Shown here piece after piece: positions 27,401 to 35,405 of a stretch of 45,270 bases of DNA. This DNA is from a virus: positions 1 through 45,270 of the IMG/VR virus record IMGVR_UViG_3300010885_007319. One strand, 5' to 3'. The notes below the pieces were generated by a model. It did no database searches, had not been told where the DNA came from, and was given only the letters and a program-made list of their open reading frames with translations. Every line of letters starts with the position of its first letter. The first letter of the stretch is position 1. A program made the translations under genes and the position numbers.

Positions 27401-27861
27401 TCATACCAGCTGGGATTAGTAGGGTCGTTCCATCCAATTGTAGTATTGGCCAAATTAATCCCATTTGAATCAATAACGCTGTCAGTAGTAGACAACGCTG
27501 TAATTTTTAACAAGCCCGATGCTGGTACATTACGGGTAGGCGCATAACTGATCAATTGTGCAAGTTTAAGAATACTGTCTCGACGCTGGGCAGTTTCTAA
27601 AAAGTTTTCACGGGCATTTAAGTCAATACGAAAACTTAAATTTTGACCCAAGTATGCTATTAAATCAACCAGCGCAATATATTCGCTACTGTCAACGTAG
27701 TCATTAAAATCTTCTGGATAATTTTCCTGAAGATAAGAAATCATAACACGCCTTAGCGTGTCAAAATCATAGCTTTGAAATTCAGCGTTAGTAAAAGATT
27801 TGTAAATCTTTTTCCAATCTTCTGCAACAAACATTTGAGTAGGGGTTGATGGAATAGTCAT
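24403..27861 (-). CDS. gp6: Baseplate wedge protein gp6-like
   Basis: 1152 residues, against about 660 for T4 gp6, so enlarged. T4 gp6 forms the continuous ring of wedge subunits that drives sheath contraction. The N-terminal part carries the family pattern: FDTLRRVMISYLQENYPEDFNDYVDSSEYIALVDLIAYLGQNLSFRID (given in pieces: YLQENYPEDFNDY, LIAYLGQNL), then ARENFLETAQRRDSILKLAQLISYAPTRN, which is the hallmark baseplate J/gp6 helix. The middle contains DLNFADGSFGNLPQG-like text and TAEDYNIAPL, typical of baseplate J proteins. The extra length is in the C-terminal half. It is followed after 2 bases by the giant tail gene and preceded by gp25, as in other T4 relatives. Confidence 0.88.
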   Translation of the reverse strand: MTIPSTPTQMFVAEDWKKIYKSFTNAEFQSYDFDTLRRVMISYLQENYPEDFNDYVDSSEYIALVDLIAYLGQNLSFRIDLNARENFLETAQRRDSILKLAQLISYAPTRNVPASGLLKITALSTTDSVIDSNGINLANTTIGWNDPTNPSWYEQFVNIMNSAMPNTYAVGTPYNRQTINGIVTDQYRINSTNSDVPVYTFLKNVNGISMNFEIVSSTIFNNTSIAEEAPLPANTFSFVYQNNNQGTDSKNTGFFAHFKQGQLGVSNFTVSNPVANEIIGVNVSNINNSDVWLWQLDANGNYSTLWTKVPAVSGNNVIYNSISSTNRNIYSVASRDQDQIDLNFADGSFGNLPQGNFALFYRQSNALNYTIKPEQMSGIVVNIPYVNQVGQSQTMTLTLGLQYTVGNSATSETNESIKLKAPQIYYTQNRMVTAEDYNIAPLKLGSSILKVKSIARVTSGISKYFELTDVSGKYSSTNIFATDGILYKKNLEQSFTFNFKNQNEVWSIIKNRLATLVSNPALRSLYFDQYTRPNLLDLNLSWIQDSKGSNQSSGHFVSNGNPSSVGLYISNNLRYIDQGAMVKFVAPASLPTTDPRYNPAKAYFKPNGALTKNSSDSTANYIWVMVNKVVGDGSNTGLGTLADGTGPVILSNMVDTAAVPYEVIPAFVNSFNYTFENDLVGLCTQQTNFGLRFDTLTRTWKIIQDTNLDLINPFSLLYQGDNRNSSSDASWLIAFVWQGNSYRVQYRAIDYIFESTRQTSFYVDPNSLNYDFTNNTLVKDQITVLSINTKNTQFSTGLGKDYQWQVDDNIVEVDGYVDPSKVKVSFYDHNNLGQISDPDAFDNIVATTSTNAVTNFLDKFVYFQLQSDGVTYTPIDIDMFTACPTPKDAYNLISSGKIIPTDGDLFYFYDPGYNVVNSYSAQLSDTTSPWIYNPNYVAYMGRENLKFHYTHNSSEDRRIDPSKSNIMDVYLLTANYDANYRYWLSSGVGTEPLAPTSSSLAQDYSAYLEPIKTISDEIIFQPVKYKVLFGNQADINLQATFKAVQSTYSTLSTNTLQSRILTAINEFFSLQNWDFGQSFYFSELATYVMNLLTPDITNFVIVPASPNNFGSFYEITCLSNELFVSGASVGNIEIISAITASQLNTKNIITRS

Positions 27862-27878
27862 ATTTTTATTTTATACCG

Positions 27879-27886
27879 TATTTATT
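27879..27886 (-). promoter_or_regulatory. Possible late promoter upstream of gp6 (AATAAATA)
   Basis: CAATAAATAC on the - strand, 17 bases before the gp6 start. The core ATAAATA matches the T4-type late box, but the first base differs and the resulting leader would be about 10 bases without an obvious ribosome-binding site. A twin CAATAAATAC lies before gp25 (28349-28356). Weak. Confidence 0.3.
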
Positions 27887-27906
27887 GTGCGTATAAACTA
27901 GGTACA

Positions 27907-28344
27907 TTATTGCCGTGTTAACCCGATACTTTGATCAAAGGTCAATTTCATGTTGGCAGTTTGGTCGGTTCCATTTAGCAACAGTGTTAATTCAAGTACA
28001 TAGCCGTTGGGATATTCTGTTAAATCTATTTGAGTAGGAGTTACTCTAGGATCAGAGTTACATACATTAGTCACATCTGCCTGTAGTGCATCTCGAGTTT
28101 GTTCGGTCAACGGTTCCATGATCAAGTCCCAAATTGCACTACCAAATGCAGGATTCATAACCCTGCTGCCTTTTTTTGTATTGAAATGATTTATAATATC
28201 TTGTTGAATTAGTTCAAGATCATACAGTTTAGAACCGGTACTGGCAGGATCCAGAGAACTAAATCCTCTGTACATATGAGTTTTGCGTACATCCTGTTGA
28301 TATAGGCTTGATGCATTAGAAATTTCAATAGACTTGTATGGCAT
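27907..28344 (-). CDS. gp25: Baseplate wedge protein gp25-like
   Basis: 145 residues; T4 gp25 is 132. gp25 (lysozyme-like fold without lytic role) joins wedge and sheath. Diagnostic stretch: LELIQQDIINHFNTKKGSRVMNPAFGSAIWDLIMEPLTEQTRDAL, i.e. the family pattern of a helix, then GSRVMNPxFG, then a Trp and IMEP followed by a helix. The C-terminus is a beta-hairpin (YVLELTLLL). It lies between gp5 and gp6 on the same strand, the expected place for a wedge gene. The start ATG 28344 is the only good one; no strong ribosome-binding site is seen. Confidence 0.9.
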   Translation of the reverse strand: MPYKSIEISNASSLYQQDVRKTHMYRGFSSLDPASTGSKLYDLELIQQDIINHFNTKKGSRVMNPAFGSAIWDLIMEPLTEQTRDALQADVTNVCNSDPRVTPTQIDLTEYPNGYVLELTLLLNGTDQTANMKLTFDQSIGLTRQ

Positions 28345-28351
28345 ATTGTAT

Positions 28352-30448
28352 TTATTGTCCTGATTTAACCGGAGCTCCGGAGCCGTCTGTTATAATTACT
28401 CCCGTACCAGATTTTACAAATTTGCTGAATAGATCTTTGAGATAGGGAAGTTGTGACGTTACTTTTGAAGCAGCATCGGCTTTGCTAACATAACCTTTCT
28501 TGCCAGTATCTAAAGGATTTTGTTGATATGCTTTTGTACCAGCTTCAAATAAATGATAATCCATAGGCTTGCCAACTGCGGCGGGCCACAAAATTGCCAT
28601 ATATAGATCTGCTAAACTAGGCTTAGCTACTTTGGCAATAGGACCAGATTTAAAGTATTTTAATACCCAGTCCATCTGGGCTGTTCGAGTTAATCCTGCA
28701 AGTTCAATTGTAGTTGTACCCAACGATTTAGCAGTACTCGGAATAAATTGTATTAAACCAGTTGCTCCAATACTGTTAACCAATGACGGATTAAATGTTC
28801 TACCTGTTTCAAACGCCATGCAGGCAAACAAATCTAAATAATTGCAATTTAATTGTTCTGCAACCGAAATAACCTTGTTCATAAACTTGCCGTCTTGTGT
28901 CCAATCTTTAGGTTGGTCGGGATTAATCAGGGGAAACTGTTTGCCTGCGGTAGGAACAGCCCCAGTAGCTCCTGCTACCGTATCTGTGCTAACTGCGGTG
29001 TATAAAGACGGATTAGTATTCTCATGTTGAGACCACGGCTCGTGCATAGGTACACGTTGCATAATACTTTGTACATCAGTTGATTTATAAAAATTGCCAG
29101 CTGACCAACCTGCAGATTTACTGGTAGAAGGCAACGAATATATGGGCAAAGCTAGATCAGTAGCAGCTTTGGCAGACGTTGCTGTTGCTGCTAACGGTCC
29201 ATTCATATGTATTTCTGAAGCCGATTCTAAAATGTTGCCACCGCTAGAAATATTTGTATTTCCGCTAGCACTAAAAAAGTTAGTAGCAGCAGTGATATTA
29301 AAATTACTAGAAGCTGATTGATATACAGACACTGCTGTCAAATGTGCATCTGCACCTACTTTTAATTTTAAATCATTGGCAACGGATAAGTCAGCAGTAC
29401 CGCCAAATAGTAAATTACCATTTTTGCCCACTTGAATATTAAAATCATTCATGGCATTTATGTTAAAATTTCTCCCTGCTTCAAGATTAAAATCTCTATC
29501 AGCGCGGAGATTAAAATCTGCCTCGGTATGTATACTTACACTGTCTTCACAATAGATGTCCATTTTACCGTTGCTAGTTAATTCTATCCACGCTGTACCT
29601 TTGCTATTGGCAATATAAATTAAATCTTGACTATTGTGCATTAAGATTTGATGGCCGGTTCGAGTCCGTATGCGTACCAGTTCATTCTGGCCATCAACAT
29701 CACCGTCATCCATAACAAATGTACTGCCACCCAGCCGACTAACTGGCACTTGACGATTGCCTTCATATCCAATTTTGCCTTTTTTAGCGCCTGCACTTGT
29801 ATCTAGCGGGCCGGGGGTGCTGATACCAAATACAGTACTGGGAACTTCCCGGCGAGCACTACTGGATGTTACTCCTCTAATAGTATCTAATAACAAACCT
29901 TGTGATAGTAATCGGTCTGCAAAAGGATGTACTGCTTTAGCAATCTTATTTACATTAAGTCCTTCATTTAGTGTTTGACTCTTTTTATGTATTTCTGCAA
30001 CTGGCAAATAGCTGGTACTGTATTTCAATTCTTGATCAGTGGTCAACGCAGATTGTTTACTAGCGGCAATACCCGGTACCATGTGATTTTGATACTCATC
30101 GGGAACGCAGCCTATCCAATAACCTTGATTAGGATCGCCGTCAATAAAAATAACCAATACCCTAGTGCCAACATCGGGTGGTACCATCCACATTCCGTAA
30201 CTTTTCTGTACATCGTTAAAATCACTACTATTATTGCCCTCAAATCGGATTGAAGTAACACCATAAAAGGGACTAAGATATCTGACAGGATAGGTGGTAC
30301 TTTGCAGTGCTATAGAGCCAGGAATACCTTTGGTCAATGCAACTTCTATACTGCCCATATTGGACGGATCTAAGTGATTTGTAATTTCTGCAAGAAAAGG
30401 TCCAGAACTGGGTAATCTTGCTTTTCCTCTAAATTCAATATTTGCCAC
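28352..30448 (-). CDS. gp5: Baseplate spike gp5-like with C-terminal lytic transglycosylase domain
   Basis: 698 residues. Domains: N-terminal OB-fold (about 15-125: FLAEITNHLDPSNMGSIEVAL, WMVPPDVGTRVLVIFIDGDPNQGYWIGCV), linker, VgrG/gp5-type region (about 245-300: LVRIRTRTGHQILMHNSQDLIYI), then short beta-helix repeats (about 305-420: DFNLRAD RDFNLEAG RNFNINAM NDFNIQVG, written with gaps between repeats). Unlike T4, no lysozyme is inserted after the OB domain. Instead an SLT-type lytic transglycosylase lies at about 525-670, with catalytic Glu in CMAFETGRTFNP (about residue 547) and the GATGLIQFIPST motif. The protein should pierce the outer membrane and cut peptidoglycan. It sits beside gp25 and the hub gene. 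Confidence 0.88.
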   Translation of the reverse strand: MANIEFRGKARLPSSGPFLAEITNHLDPSNMGSIEVALTKGIPGSIALQSTTYPVRYLSPFYGVTSIRFEGNNSSDFNDVQKSYGMWMVPPDVGTRVLVIFIDGDPNQGYWIGCVPDEYQNHMVPGIAASKQSALTTDQELKYSTSYLPVAEIHKKSQTLNEGLNVNKIAKAVHPFADRLLSQGLLLDTIRGVTSSSARREVPSTVFGISTPGPLDTSAGAKKGKIGYEGNRQVPVSRLGGSTFVMDDGDVDGQNELVRIRTRTGHQILMHNSQDLIYIANSKGTAWIELTSNGKMDIYCEDSVSIHTEADFNLRADRDFNLEAGRNFNINAMNDFNIQVGKNGNLLFGGTADLSVANDLKLKVGADAHLTAVSVYQSASSNFNITAATNFFSASGNTNISSGGNILESASEIHMNGPLAATATSAKAATDLALPIYSLPSTSKSAGWSAGNFYKSTDVQSIMQRVPMHEPWSQHENTNPSLYTAVSTDTVAGATGAVPTAGKQFPLINPDQPKDWTQDGKFMNKVISVAEQLNCNYLDLFACMAFETGRTFNPSLVNSIGATGLIQFIPSTAKSLGTTTIELAGLTRTAQMDWVLKYFKSGPIAKVAKPSLADLYMAILWPAAVGKPMDYHLFEAGTKAYQQNPLDTGKKGYVSKADAASKVTSQLPYLKDLFSKFVKSGTGVIITDGSGAPVKSGQ

Positions 30449-30463
30449 GAATTGTATCTCTTT

Positions 30464-33316
30464 TTATATTGGTCGGTCGGGTAATTCTGCACCAGGTGCA
30501 AGTTCGAATGGCGCCAAGGGCGGAAGATTTTCTGCAGCATTTGCAGTTTTTAATATAATACCTTGAGCCTGGGCCGCAATAAGATCGACACCGCTGGGTA
30601 TCTTAGCAGATAATACTATCATTGCGCCAATATCTTTGGCAGATAACTTCAGTAGCTGGTCAGATGTTATGCCAAACTTTGCAGCAGCATCTGTTATTCC
30701 AGAAGTTGCTCCCTGTAGTGCATTTGTAATCTTATTAACTTCGCCGGATATTTTATTAAGTGGTGCTGATATTGCAGCATTTATTTCGCCGGTAACTCCG
30801 GTAAGTGCTCCGTTGATTTTGCCAACAATTTGTGCAGTGACTCCTTGAATTGATGTAGGAATTTGACTGATGCCCTGTATTAAATCAAACAATGATGATG
30901 TCCGTTTATTTTCTGGAACAATATTACGTGCCGTATCTGCTACCGTTTGTTGCAACGGATTAGGTTCCCTGTCAAACACATCAGAAATATTAGTTGGTGT
31001 AATATTGGGTTCATTGTTTACACCAACTAATCGCATAACTTCTAAATGCTGTTTAAATGTACCTTCTCTAAAACTAGATCTAACACGGTTAACTCTATAA
31101 ACTCCACCAAAGGAAATTTTAGCAGGGTCAAACATCATCCTTCCGGATTTATTCAATGGTTGCATATCTATAGGATTTTTAAAATTCAAACCTAACAATA
31201 CCTGACTGTATGTATGATTAGCTTCGCCGTCAGTAGTCTCTCCAACTGTCATTACATCAGGAACATAATTACCGAGGCCGCCTGTTACTAGGTAAAAAGG
31301 ATCTCCTATGATTTCAAGATCACCAGTTAACATACTAAACTGACTATTAGCAACAACTGACCTAAACCAATTTTTTGCCATTATATCATAAGGTTCAGAA
31401 CTAGGTGTACCACTATTGCCACCTAAATTTTTAACGTCATTACCATCATTTGTAATTTGTGCCGGGGCACCACCGTTTCCCTTTTCTTTAACAGATTTAG
31501 TATCTATCGGATTGGCCTTAAGAGCTACACCATTATTATTTGCTGCGCCGTTTTGGGCAGCAATAAAATCACTATTACCTAATGCTTTAGGCAATGCTTC
31601 ATAAAACATAGAATCAAATTTTAATTTAAAATTTAATACATCTGTATTCTTTCCAGTGTATATATAATTGTAATCACGTAATGTTAATGATGCAGCTATT
31701 GCAGGATCTAAGTTTTGACTAGCATATCCAGGAATTTGAGTATATAAAATTTTATATGCTGAAACTACAAAAGTATATTCTTGAAGCTGTTTTCCTAGCA
31801 CGGCATCAAGTCCTATGTCTCGAGTCTCCACATTAACTATAAAAAAATCAACCATATTAGTAATAGGATCTGCTGCGGCTTTTACATTTTTTAATATAGT
31901 TGCAAGATAAGTGCTATCTCGAATTACAGAAGAAATAATTTCATTTATCGCCTGACCATTGGCAAATGTAACTGTTGTTCCTCCAGGAGTTGTATTATCC
32001 CAACCTAACCCTGTACCGGAATCAAATGATCCAAAAGTTGTATCATTCTGTGCAGATTTACTACCAGTGTTGGGTTGATACGCATCTTTAGTTGATAATC
32101 CGTTATCTGGAAACTCTTTGTTTTGCCTACTTTTTAAAAGTTCTGTAATTTTAGCGGAAGCAATTCTTTCAGCACCCGGAGCGAATCTTATTTTGTATTC
32201 ATCACTCTTTGCAGCATTAGCAGCCGGTTTGCTAGACTTGTCATCGTGTACTTGTTGTTTAGAACGCTTGTCCATAAAATCTGTTAACAGATCTTTTACA
32301 TTTTCACCAGTACAAGTTATAGAATTTTTTAATTTATTAGCTTCACCAAAGGCAACTTCATTAATCGGAACTCCTTGACATTTATATTTTGTACCGTTTT
32401 CAGTAACATCAATCTCTACCTTTTTAAATATAAAAGGAATATATCTTGTAGATTTAGGAACAGTTGTAGATTTTGGTAGAGGTTGATTGTCAGGATACCC
32501 TACAAACTCTACTTTTAATAAAAACTTAGCGCCCATATAGGAAAGATTGCCAGTAGATACGGCTGCTACATGTAGTGCTTCTATAAATCCGCTAATGCTA
32601 AGTGGTTCAAATACATCAAACGATAGCGCAGTAACTAGTGTAGTATTACTAGCTTCACTAAATGCCATTGTGGTCGCAATTTCAACATTGTCAATATACA
32701 TATCAAATCTTCCAGGACTTGATTTATTAAAATCATTAACTACTTGTTTAACAAATTTAGAACTGTATACAACATCTGTTCTGCTAGAAACGTAATCTCC
32801 CAACTCAGATGCTATTACAGTATTTGTTGTTTTAGTTACATCTGATACATTATTACCGTTGAATACATTAGATCCCTTACCTCCACTTTTTAAAATAACA
32901 TAATCAAGATGAGTATTGTTTCTATATGTTTTAGGATCGGCGGCTTGCTTACTGTTAAGCGCTGCTAGGGTAAAATTATAAGTGTAAGACCTATAAGAAT
33001 TTAAAATATTCTTGCCTGTTATTTTTTTAGGCGGAGTTGCAGGAACAGTATTACTACCAATTGATGCAGATTGTCTTTTTAATCTAGCAGTTTCTGCGTC
33101 ATTTTGATCAGGCGCAGAGGGTGGGTCAGTCTTACGCACTACAGGAGTTGATGGGATTTTGGTAGCCGGAGCAGCCGCTGCCGGAATAGGATTTGGTTGT
33201 GTAGGAGTTGCAACAGGCTGCTTAAAAGATGCAGTTACTGCGGCGGCTCTTTTATCAGCTTCGAGTTGCTCTGCATTTGTTCTTCTAGCAGGAGCAGATG
33301 TGCCGGTTGTTGCCAT
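30464..33316 (-). CDS. Large baseplate hub-type structural protein (950 aa)
   Basis: 950 residues. The first about 95 are low complexity (Ala/Pro/Thr/Lys-rich) and probably disordered. The middle has beta-rich segments such as RFDMYIDNVEIATTMAFSEASNT and AKFLLKVEFVGYPDNQPLP, then YIPFIFKKVEIDVTENGTKYKC. Around residues 700-770 is GVYRVNRVRSSFREGTFKQHLEVMRL, which looks like a hub or tube-like end domain. The C-terminal about 150 residues are helical and Ala/Ile-rich. Position between gp5 and gp53 fits a gp27-type hub protein that binds gp5, but T4 gp27 is only 391 aa and I see no decisive motif. So hub is an inference from context; structural protein is safer. Confidence 0.6.
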   Translation of the reverse strand: MATTGTSAPARRTNAEQLEADKRAAAVTASFKQPVATPTQPNPIPAAAAPATKIPSTPVVRKTDPPSAPDQNDAETARLKRQSASIGSNTVPATPPKKITGKNILNSYRSYTYNFTLAALNSKQAADPKTYRNNTHLDYVILKSGGKGSNVFNGNNVSDVTKTTNTVIASELGDYVSSRTDVVYSSKFVKQVVNDFNKSSPGRFDMYIDNVEIATTMAFSEASNTTLVTALSFDVFEPLSISGFIEALHVAAVSTGNLSYMGAKFLLKVEFVGYPDNQPLPKSTTVPKSTRYIPFIFKKVEIDVTENGTKYKCQGVPINEVAFGEANKLKNSITCTGENVKDLLTDFMDKRSKQQVHDDKSSKPAANAAKSDEYKIRFAPGAERIASAKITELLKSRQNKEFPDNGLSTKDAYQPNTGSKSAQNDTTFGSFDSGTGLGWDNTTPGGTTVTFANGQAINEIISSVIRDSTYLATILKNVKAAADPITNMVDFFIVNVETRDIGLDAVLGKQLQEYTFVVSAYKILYTQIPGYASQNLDPAIAASLTLRDYNYIYTGKNTDVLNFKLKFDSMFYEALPKALGNSDFIAAQNGAANNNGVALKANPIDTKSVKEKGNGGAPAQITNDGNDVKNLGGNSGTPSSEPYDIMAKNWFRSVVANSQFSMLTGDLEIIGDPFYLVTGGLGNYVPDVMTVGETTDGEANHTYSQVLLGLNFKNPIDMQPLNKSGRMMFDPAKISFGGVYRVNRVRSSFREGTFKQHLEVMRLVGVNNEPNITPTNISDVFDREPNPLQQTVADTARNIVPENKRTSSLFDLIQGISQIPTSIQGVTAQIVGKINGALTGVTGEINAAISAPLNKISGEVNKITNALQGATSGITDAAAKFGITSDQLLKLSAKDIGAMIVLSAKIPSGVDLIAAQAQGIILKTANAAENLPPLAPFELAPGAELPDRPI

Positions 33317-33317
33317 A

Positions 33318-33617
33318 TTATATACCTAACGATTTTTTAATAGTACTAAGTTTGGGTAAACGTATTACTAAACCTGCTACAAGATCAAACATGGGATCTT
33401 GAATGATAGCAGGATTCCTTGCAGCAAATACCCACCATAGGCCGGCATCACGATACAAATCATAGGCCAACAAATCTGGTCTGTATTCATAGTCTTTAGT
33501 CACAGTATAAGAAATATCATCTGTTTGGCTAGGAATATCTCGGTAATTCAATACATCTAAATATCCGTTGGTAGATAATGTAGAATAGTATGGACTATTT
33601 GCTAGGTAAGTTGCCAT
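33318..33617 (-). CDS. gp53: Baseplate wedge protein gp53-like
   Basis: 99 residues from ATG 33617. This start is preferred over 33650 because it overlaps the upstream stop as TAATG and has AAGGAG ten bases before it. The family pattern is clear: Y.YRPDLLAYDLYRDAGLWWVFAARNP, then DPMFDLVAGLVIRLP, as in T4 gp53 and related wedge proteins with a LysM-like end. T4 gp53 links wedges into a hexagonal baseplate; at 196 aa it is twice as long, so this is a compact version. The neighbours are all baseplate genes. Confidence 0.82.
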   Translation of the reverse strand: MATYLANSPYYSTLSTNGYLDVLNYRDIPSQTDDISYTVTKDYEYRPDLLAYDLYRDAGLWWVFAARNPAIIQDPMFDLVAGLVIRLPKLSTIKKSLGI

Positions 33618-34324
33618 TATAGATAAACTCCTTGATAGTTGCTTAACCAATCAGTGACTGAGAATTTTTGCATTTCATCTCTGCTGTACATGGAATTGCA
33701 GGTAATGCTAACAGTAGCAGATACAGGCACTGAGGTTTGCCCATAAGTAGTATTTGGAGAGTTTGGATTCTTGCCAAGAGTAAAATAATCAACTTCGGCG
33801 GGCATGTCAATCTTGTAAGTGGCAATTGAGATCGGAATACTGTCCATTACATATTTTCCATAGGCTGATAATCTGCAAACAGGGGGAGGAGCGCCTGCAT
33901 CAGTATCAGATCCAAATCGCATTTTGGTCAATGCTTTGAGCAAATGCACAGTGGATATATAATTAATTGCATCTTGTTCGTTTTGAACTGTAAATTTTCC
34001 GGTAATGTTAATAGCACCGGCAGCACTGTATTTGTAAAAATATTGAGTGTAGTTACTATGCACTGGATTTACTGCCGCATAATCTGCCCTAACATCATAA
34101 GTGATTGAAGGAGTATATGGAAAAATTATTCCGCCAATATTATATAGGGCGCCACGGCTGCCCCATGTTGACGGTACCAAATAATCATCAGGCACTAGAA
34201 TACGAACTCGAGATTCGTTCTTCTTGGCCGACTGTTGCAAACTTTTGATATTAACAGCAGCAGGTGACGATTTTTGAGGTTCGGCGCCGGCAGTTAATAT
34301 CATACTTCTAAGATCGAATCCCAT
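33617..34324 (-). CDS. Baseplate/tail-tube-like structural protein (235 aa)
   Basis: 235 residues from ATG 34324, which has AAAGGAA 6 bases upstream; a longer form from 34342 would start before that site. It is the first gene of the structural operon. Sequence hallmarks: PSTWGSRGALYNIGGIIFPYTPSITYD, NPVHSNYTQYFYKYSA, INITGKFTVQNEQDAINYISTVHLLKALTKMRFG, GAPPPVCRLSAYGKYVMD. The layout (a beta-rich protein with a helix carrying KALTKMRFG) is, as I recall, conserved in T4-like marine phages and looks like the tube-type fold of gp48/gp54. That match is inference. The role is probably at the tube-baseplate junction. Confidence 0.65.
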   Translation of the reverse strand: MGFDLRSMILTAGAEPQKSSPAAVNIKSLQQSAKKNESRVRILVPDDYLVPSTWGSRGALYNIGGIIFPYTPSITYDVRADYAAVNPVHSNYTQYFYKYSAAGAINITGKFTVQNEQDAINYISTVHLLKALTKMRFGSDTDAGAPPPVCRLSAYGKYVMDSIPISIATYKIDMPAEVDYFTLGKNPNSPNTTYGQTSVPVSATVSITCNSMYSRDEMQKFSVTDWLSNYQGVYL

Positions 34325-34382
34325 AATAGTTCCTTTATCCATTATTTAACCAATAAATAATATGCTAAGTTAATTTAAATGG

Positions 34383-34410
34383 TTGACTTACCTCAGATAC
34401 ATGCTATAAT
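34383..34410 (+). promoter_or_regulatory. Sigma70-type promoter for gp55
   Basis: TTGACT (34383-34388), 16-base spacer, TATAAT (34405-34410), 26 bases before the gp55 ATG. It lies in the 112-base gap between divergent operons (structural - strand, gp55-46 + strand). It predicts early expression of the late sigma factor by host polymerase. Confidence 0.78.
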
Positions 34411-34436
34411 CAAAGTTGAGGAATAATAATAACAAT

Positions 34437-35360
34437 ATGTCACTTGTATTCAGTACCCGAAAAGTAAAATATCTAAACAATCGAGATTTGCTAGCAGAAA
34501 TTCATAAGAGTAAATGCAGCTTTTCAAGTTTTGTAAAACCAGAATATCAACAATACGATATCATTTTAACCAATTTAGACAAGGTTAATATACGAACCAT
34601 TGCCGATGCTAAACGTGCCAAGGCCAAACGATTGGGTCTACACGCATTTGCAACTGCCAGACTGTCGGGTGATAAAAAAATTAAACTAGCAGAGTGTACA
34701 CCTGATTACACAACAATTACTAAAACAGATGTTATTATTCGCATAATGACTTTTGATCATATTCCGCTTGCTCCGGGTCGTAAGAAAACTGTCAAAAGCA
34801 CCGCAGACGGACATGACAAAGTGAACTTTCCTCCTTTCCAACATTGGAAATTTAATGATGCCGGAGAATTAGAATGCATCGGCAAAAGCCATTGGAAAGG
34901 TCCAGTGGATACTGGATCATTTAGTAAGGATCACGGACGCATTACAGAGAATCTAGGTAAGATGTATATCAAACTTAGCGAGCGCTATGCACAGCGCAGC
35001 AACTGGCGAGGTTATACCTATATCGATGAGATGAAGGGGCAGGCTATCTTACAGTTAAGTCAGATTGGTTTGCAATTTGATGAATCAAAATCAGAAAATC
35101 CGTTTGCCTACTATACCGCAGCAGTAACAAACTCATTTACTCGTATTTTAAATCTTGAAAAGAAAAGTCAGAACATCCGCGATGACCTGTTAGAAGAAGC
35201 AGGATTAACTCCTAGTTCAACTAGACAAAATTCTCATACATACGCAGAAGAAACTGCTCGCCAGGCAGAACTATATAAAAATATGCGTATGCCCAAAAGC
35301 GAAGAAGATGTATTTGAAGACGGCGAAGGTGATAGCGAAACTGACGAAATTAAACCTTGA
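34437..35360 (+). CDS. gp55: Late transcription sigma factor gp55, long form
   Basis: 307 residues from ATG 34437 (GAGGA 14 bases upstream). gp55 replaces sigma70 on host polymerase and recognises the late box TATAAATA. The sigma region-2-like core is at about 170-262: SERYAQRSNWRGYTYIDEMKGQAIL, NPFAYYTAAVTNSFTRILNLEKKSQNIRDDLL and TPSSTRQ. T4 gp55 is 185 aa; this protein has an extra N-terminal domain of about 160 residues, containing RIMTFDHIPLAPGRKKT and CIGKSHWKGPVDTGSF. From memory the same extension is found in gp55 of T4-like cyanophages. The C-terminal tail is acidic (EEDVFEDGEGDSETDE) and may bind the flap or clamp. TATAAATA boxes at 11626, 41292 and elsewhere support the function. 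Confidence 0.92.
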   Translation: MSLVFSTRKVKYLNNRDLLAEIHKSKCSFSSFVKPEYQQYDIILTNLDKVNIRTIADAKRAKAKRLGLHAFATARLSGDKKIKLAECTPDYTTITKTDVIIRIMTFDHIPLAPGRKKTVKSTADGHDKVNFPPFQHWKFNDAGELECIGKSHWKGPVDTGSFSKDHGRITENLGKMYIKLSERYAQRSNWRGYTYIDEMKGQAILQLSQIGLQFDESKSENPFAYYTAAVTNSFTRILNLEKKSQNIRDDLLEEAGLTPSSTRQNSHTYAEETARQAELYKNMRMPKSEEDVFEDGEGDSETDEIKP

Positions 35361-35385
35361 CATTTAAAATACATCCTGCTAAACT
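35357..35385 (+). promoter_or_regulatory. Sigma70-type promoter for gp47-gp46
   Basis: TTGACA (35357-35362), 17-base spacer, TAAACT (35380-35385), 20 bases before the gp47 ATG. The -35 box overlaps the gp55 stop codon, the same design as the promoter at 3103. It allows early recombination-gene expression independent of gp55 transcription. Confidence 0.7.
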
Positions 35386-35405
35386 CGTAGCTAGGAGAAT
35401 AATTA

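Noticed and set aside
28349-28356. CAATAAATAC as late promoter of gp25
   Set aside because: Overlaps the stop of the preceding gp5 region and is 4 bases from the gp25 ATG, leaving no leader; likely from AT-rich codons around the stop.
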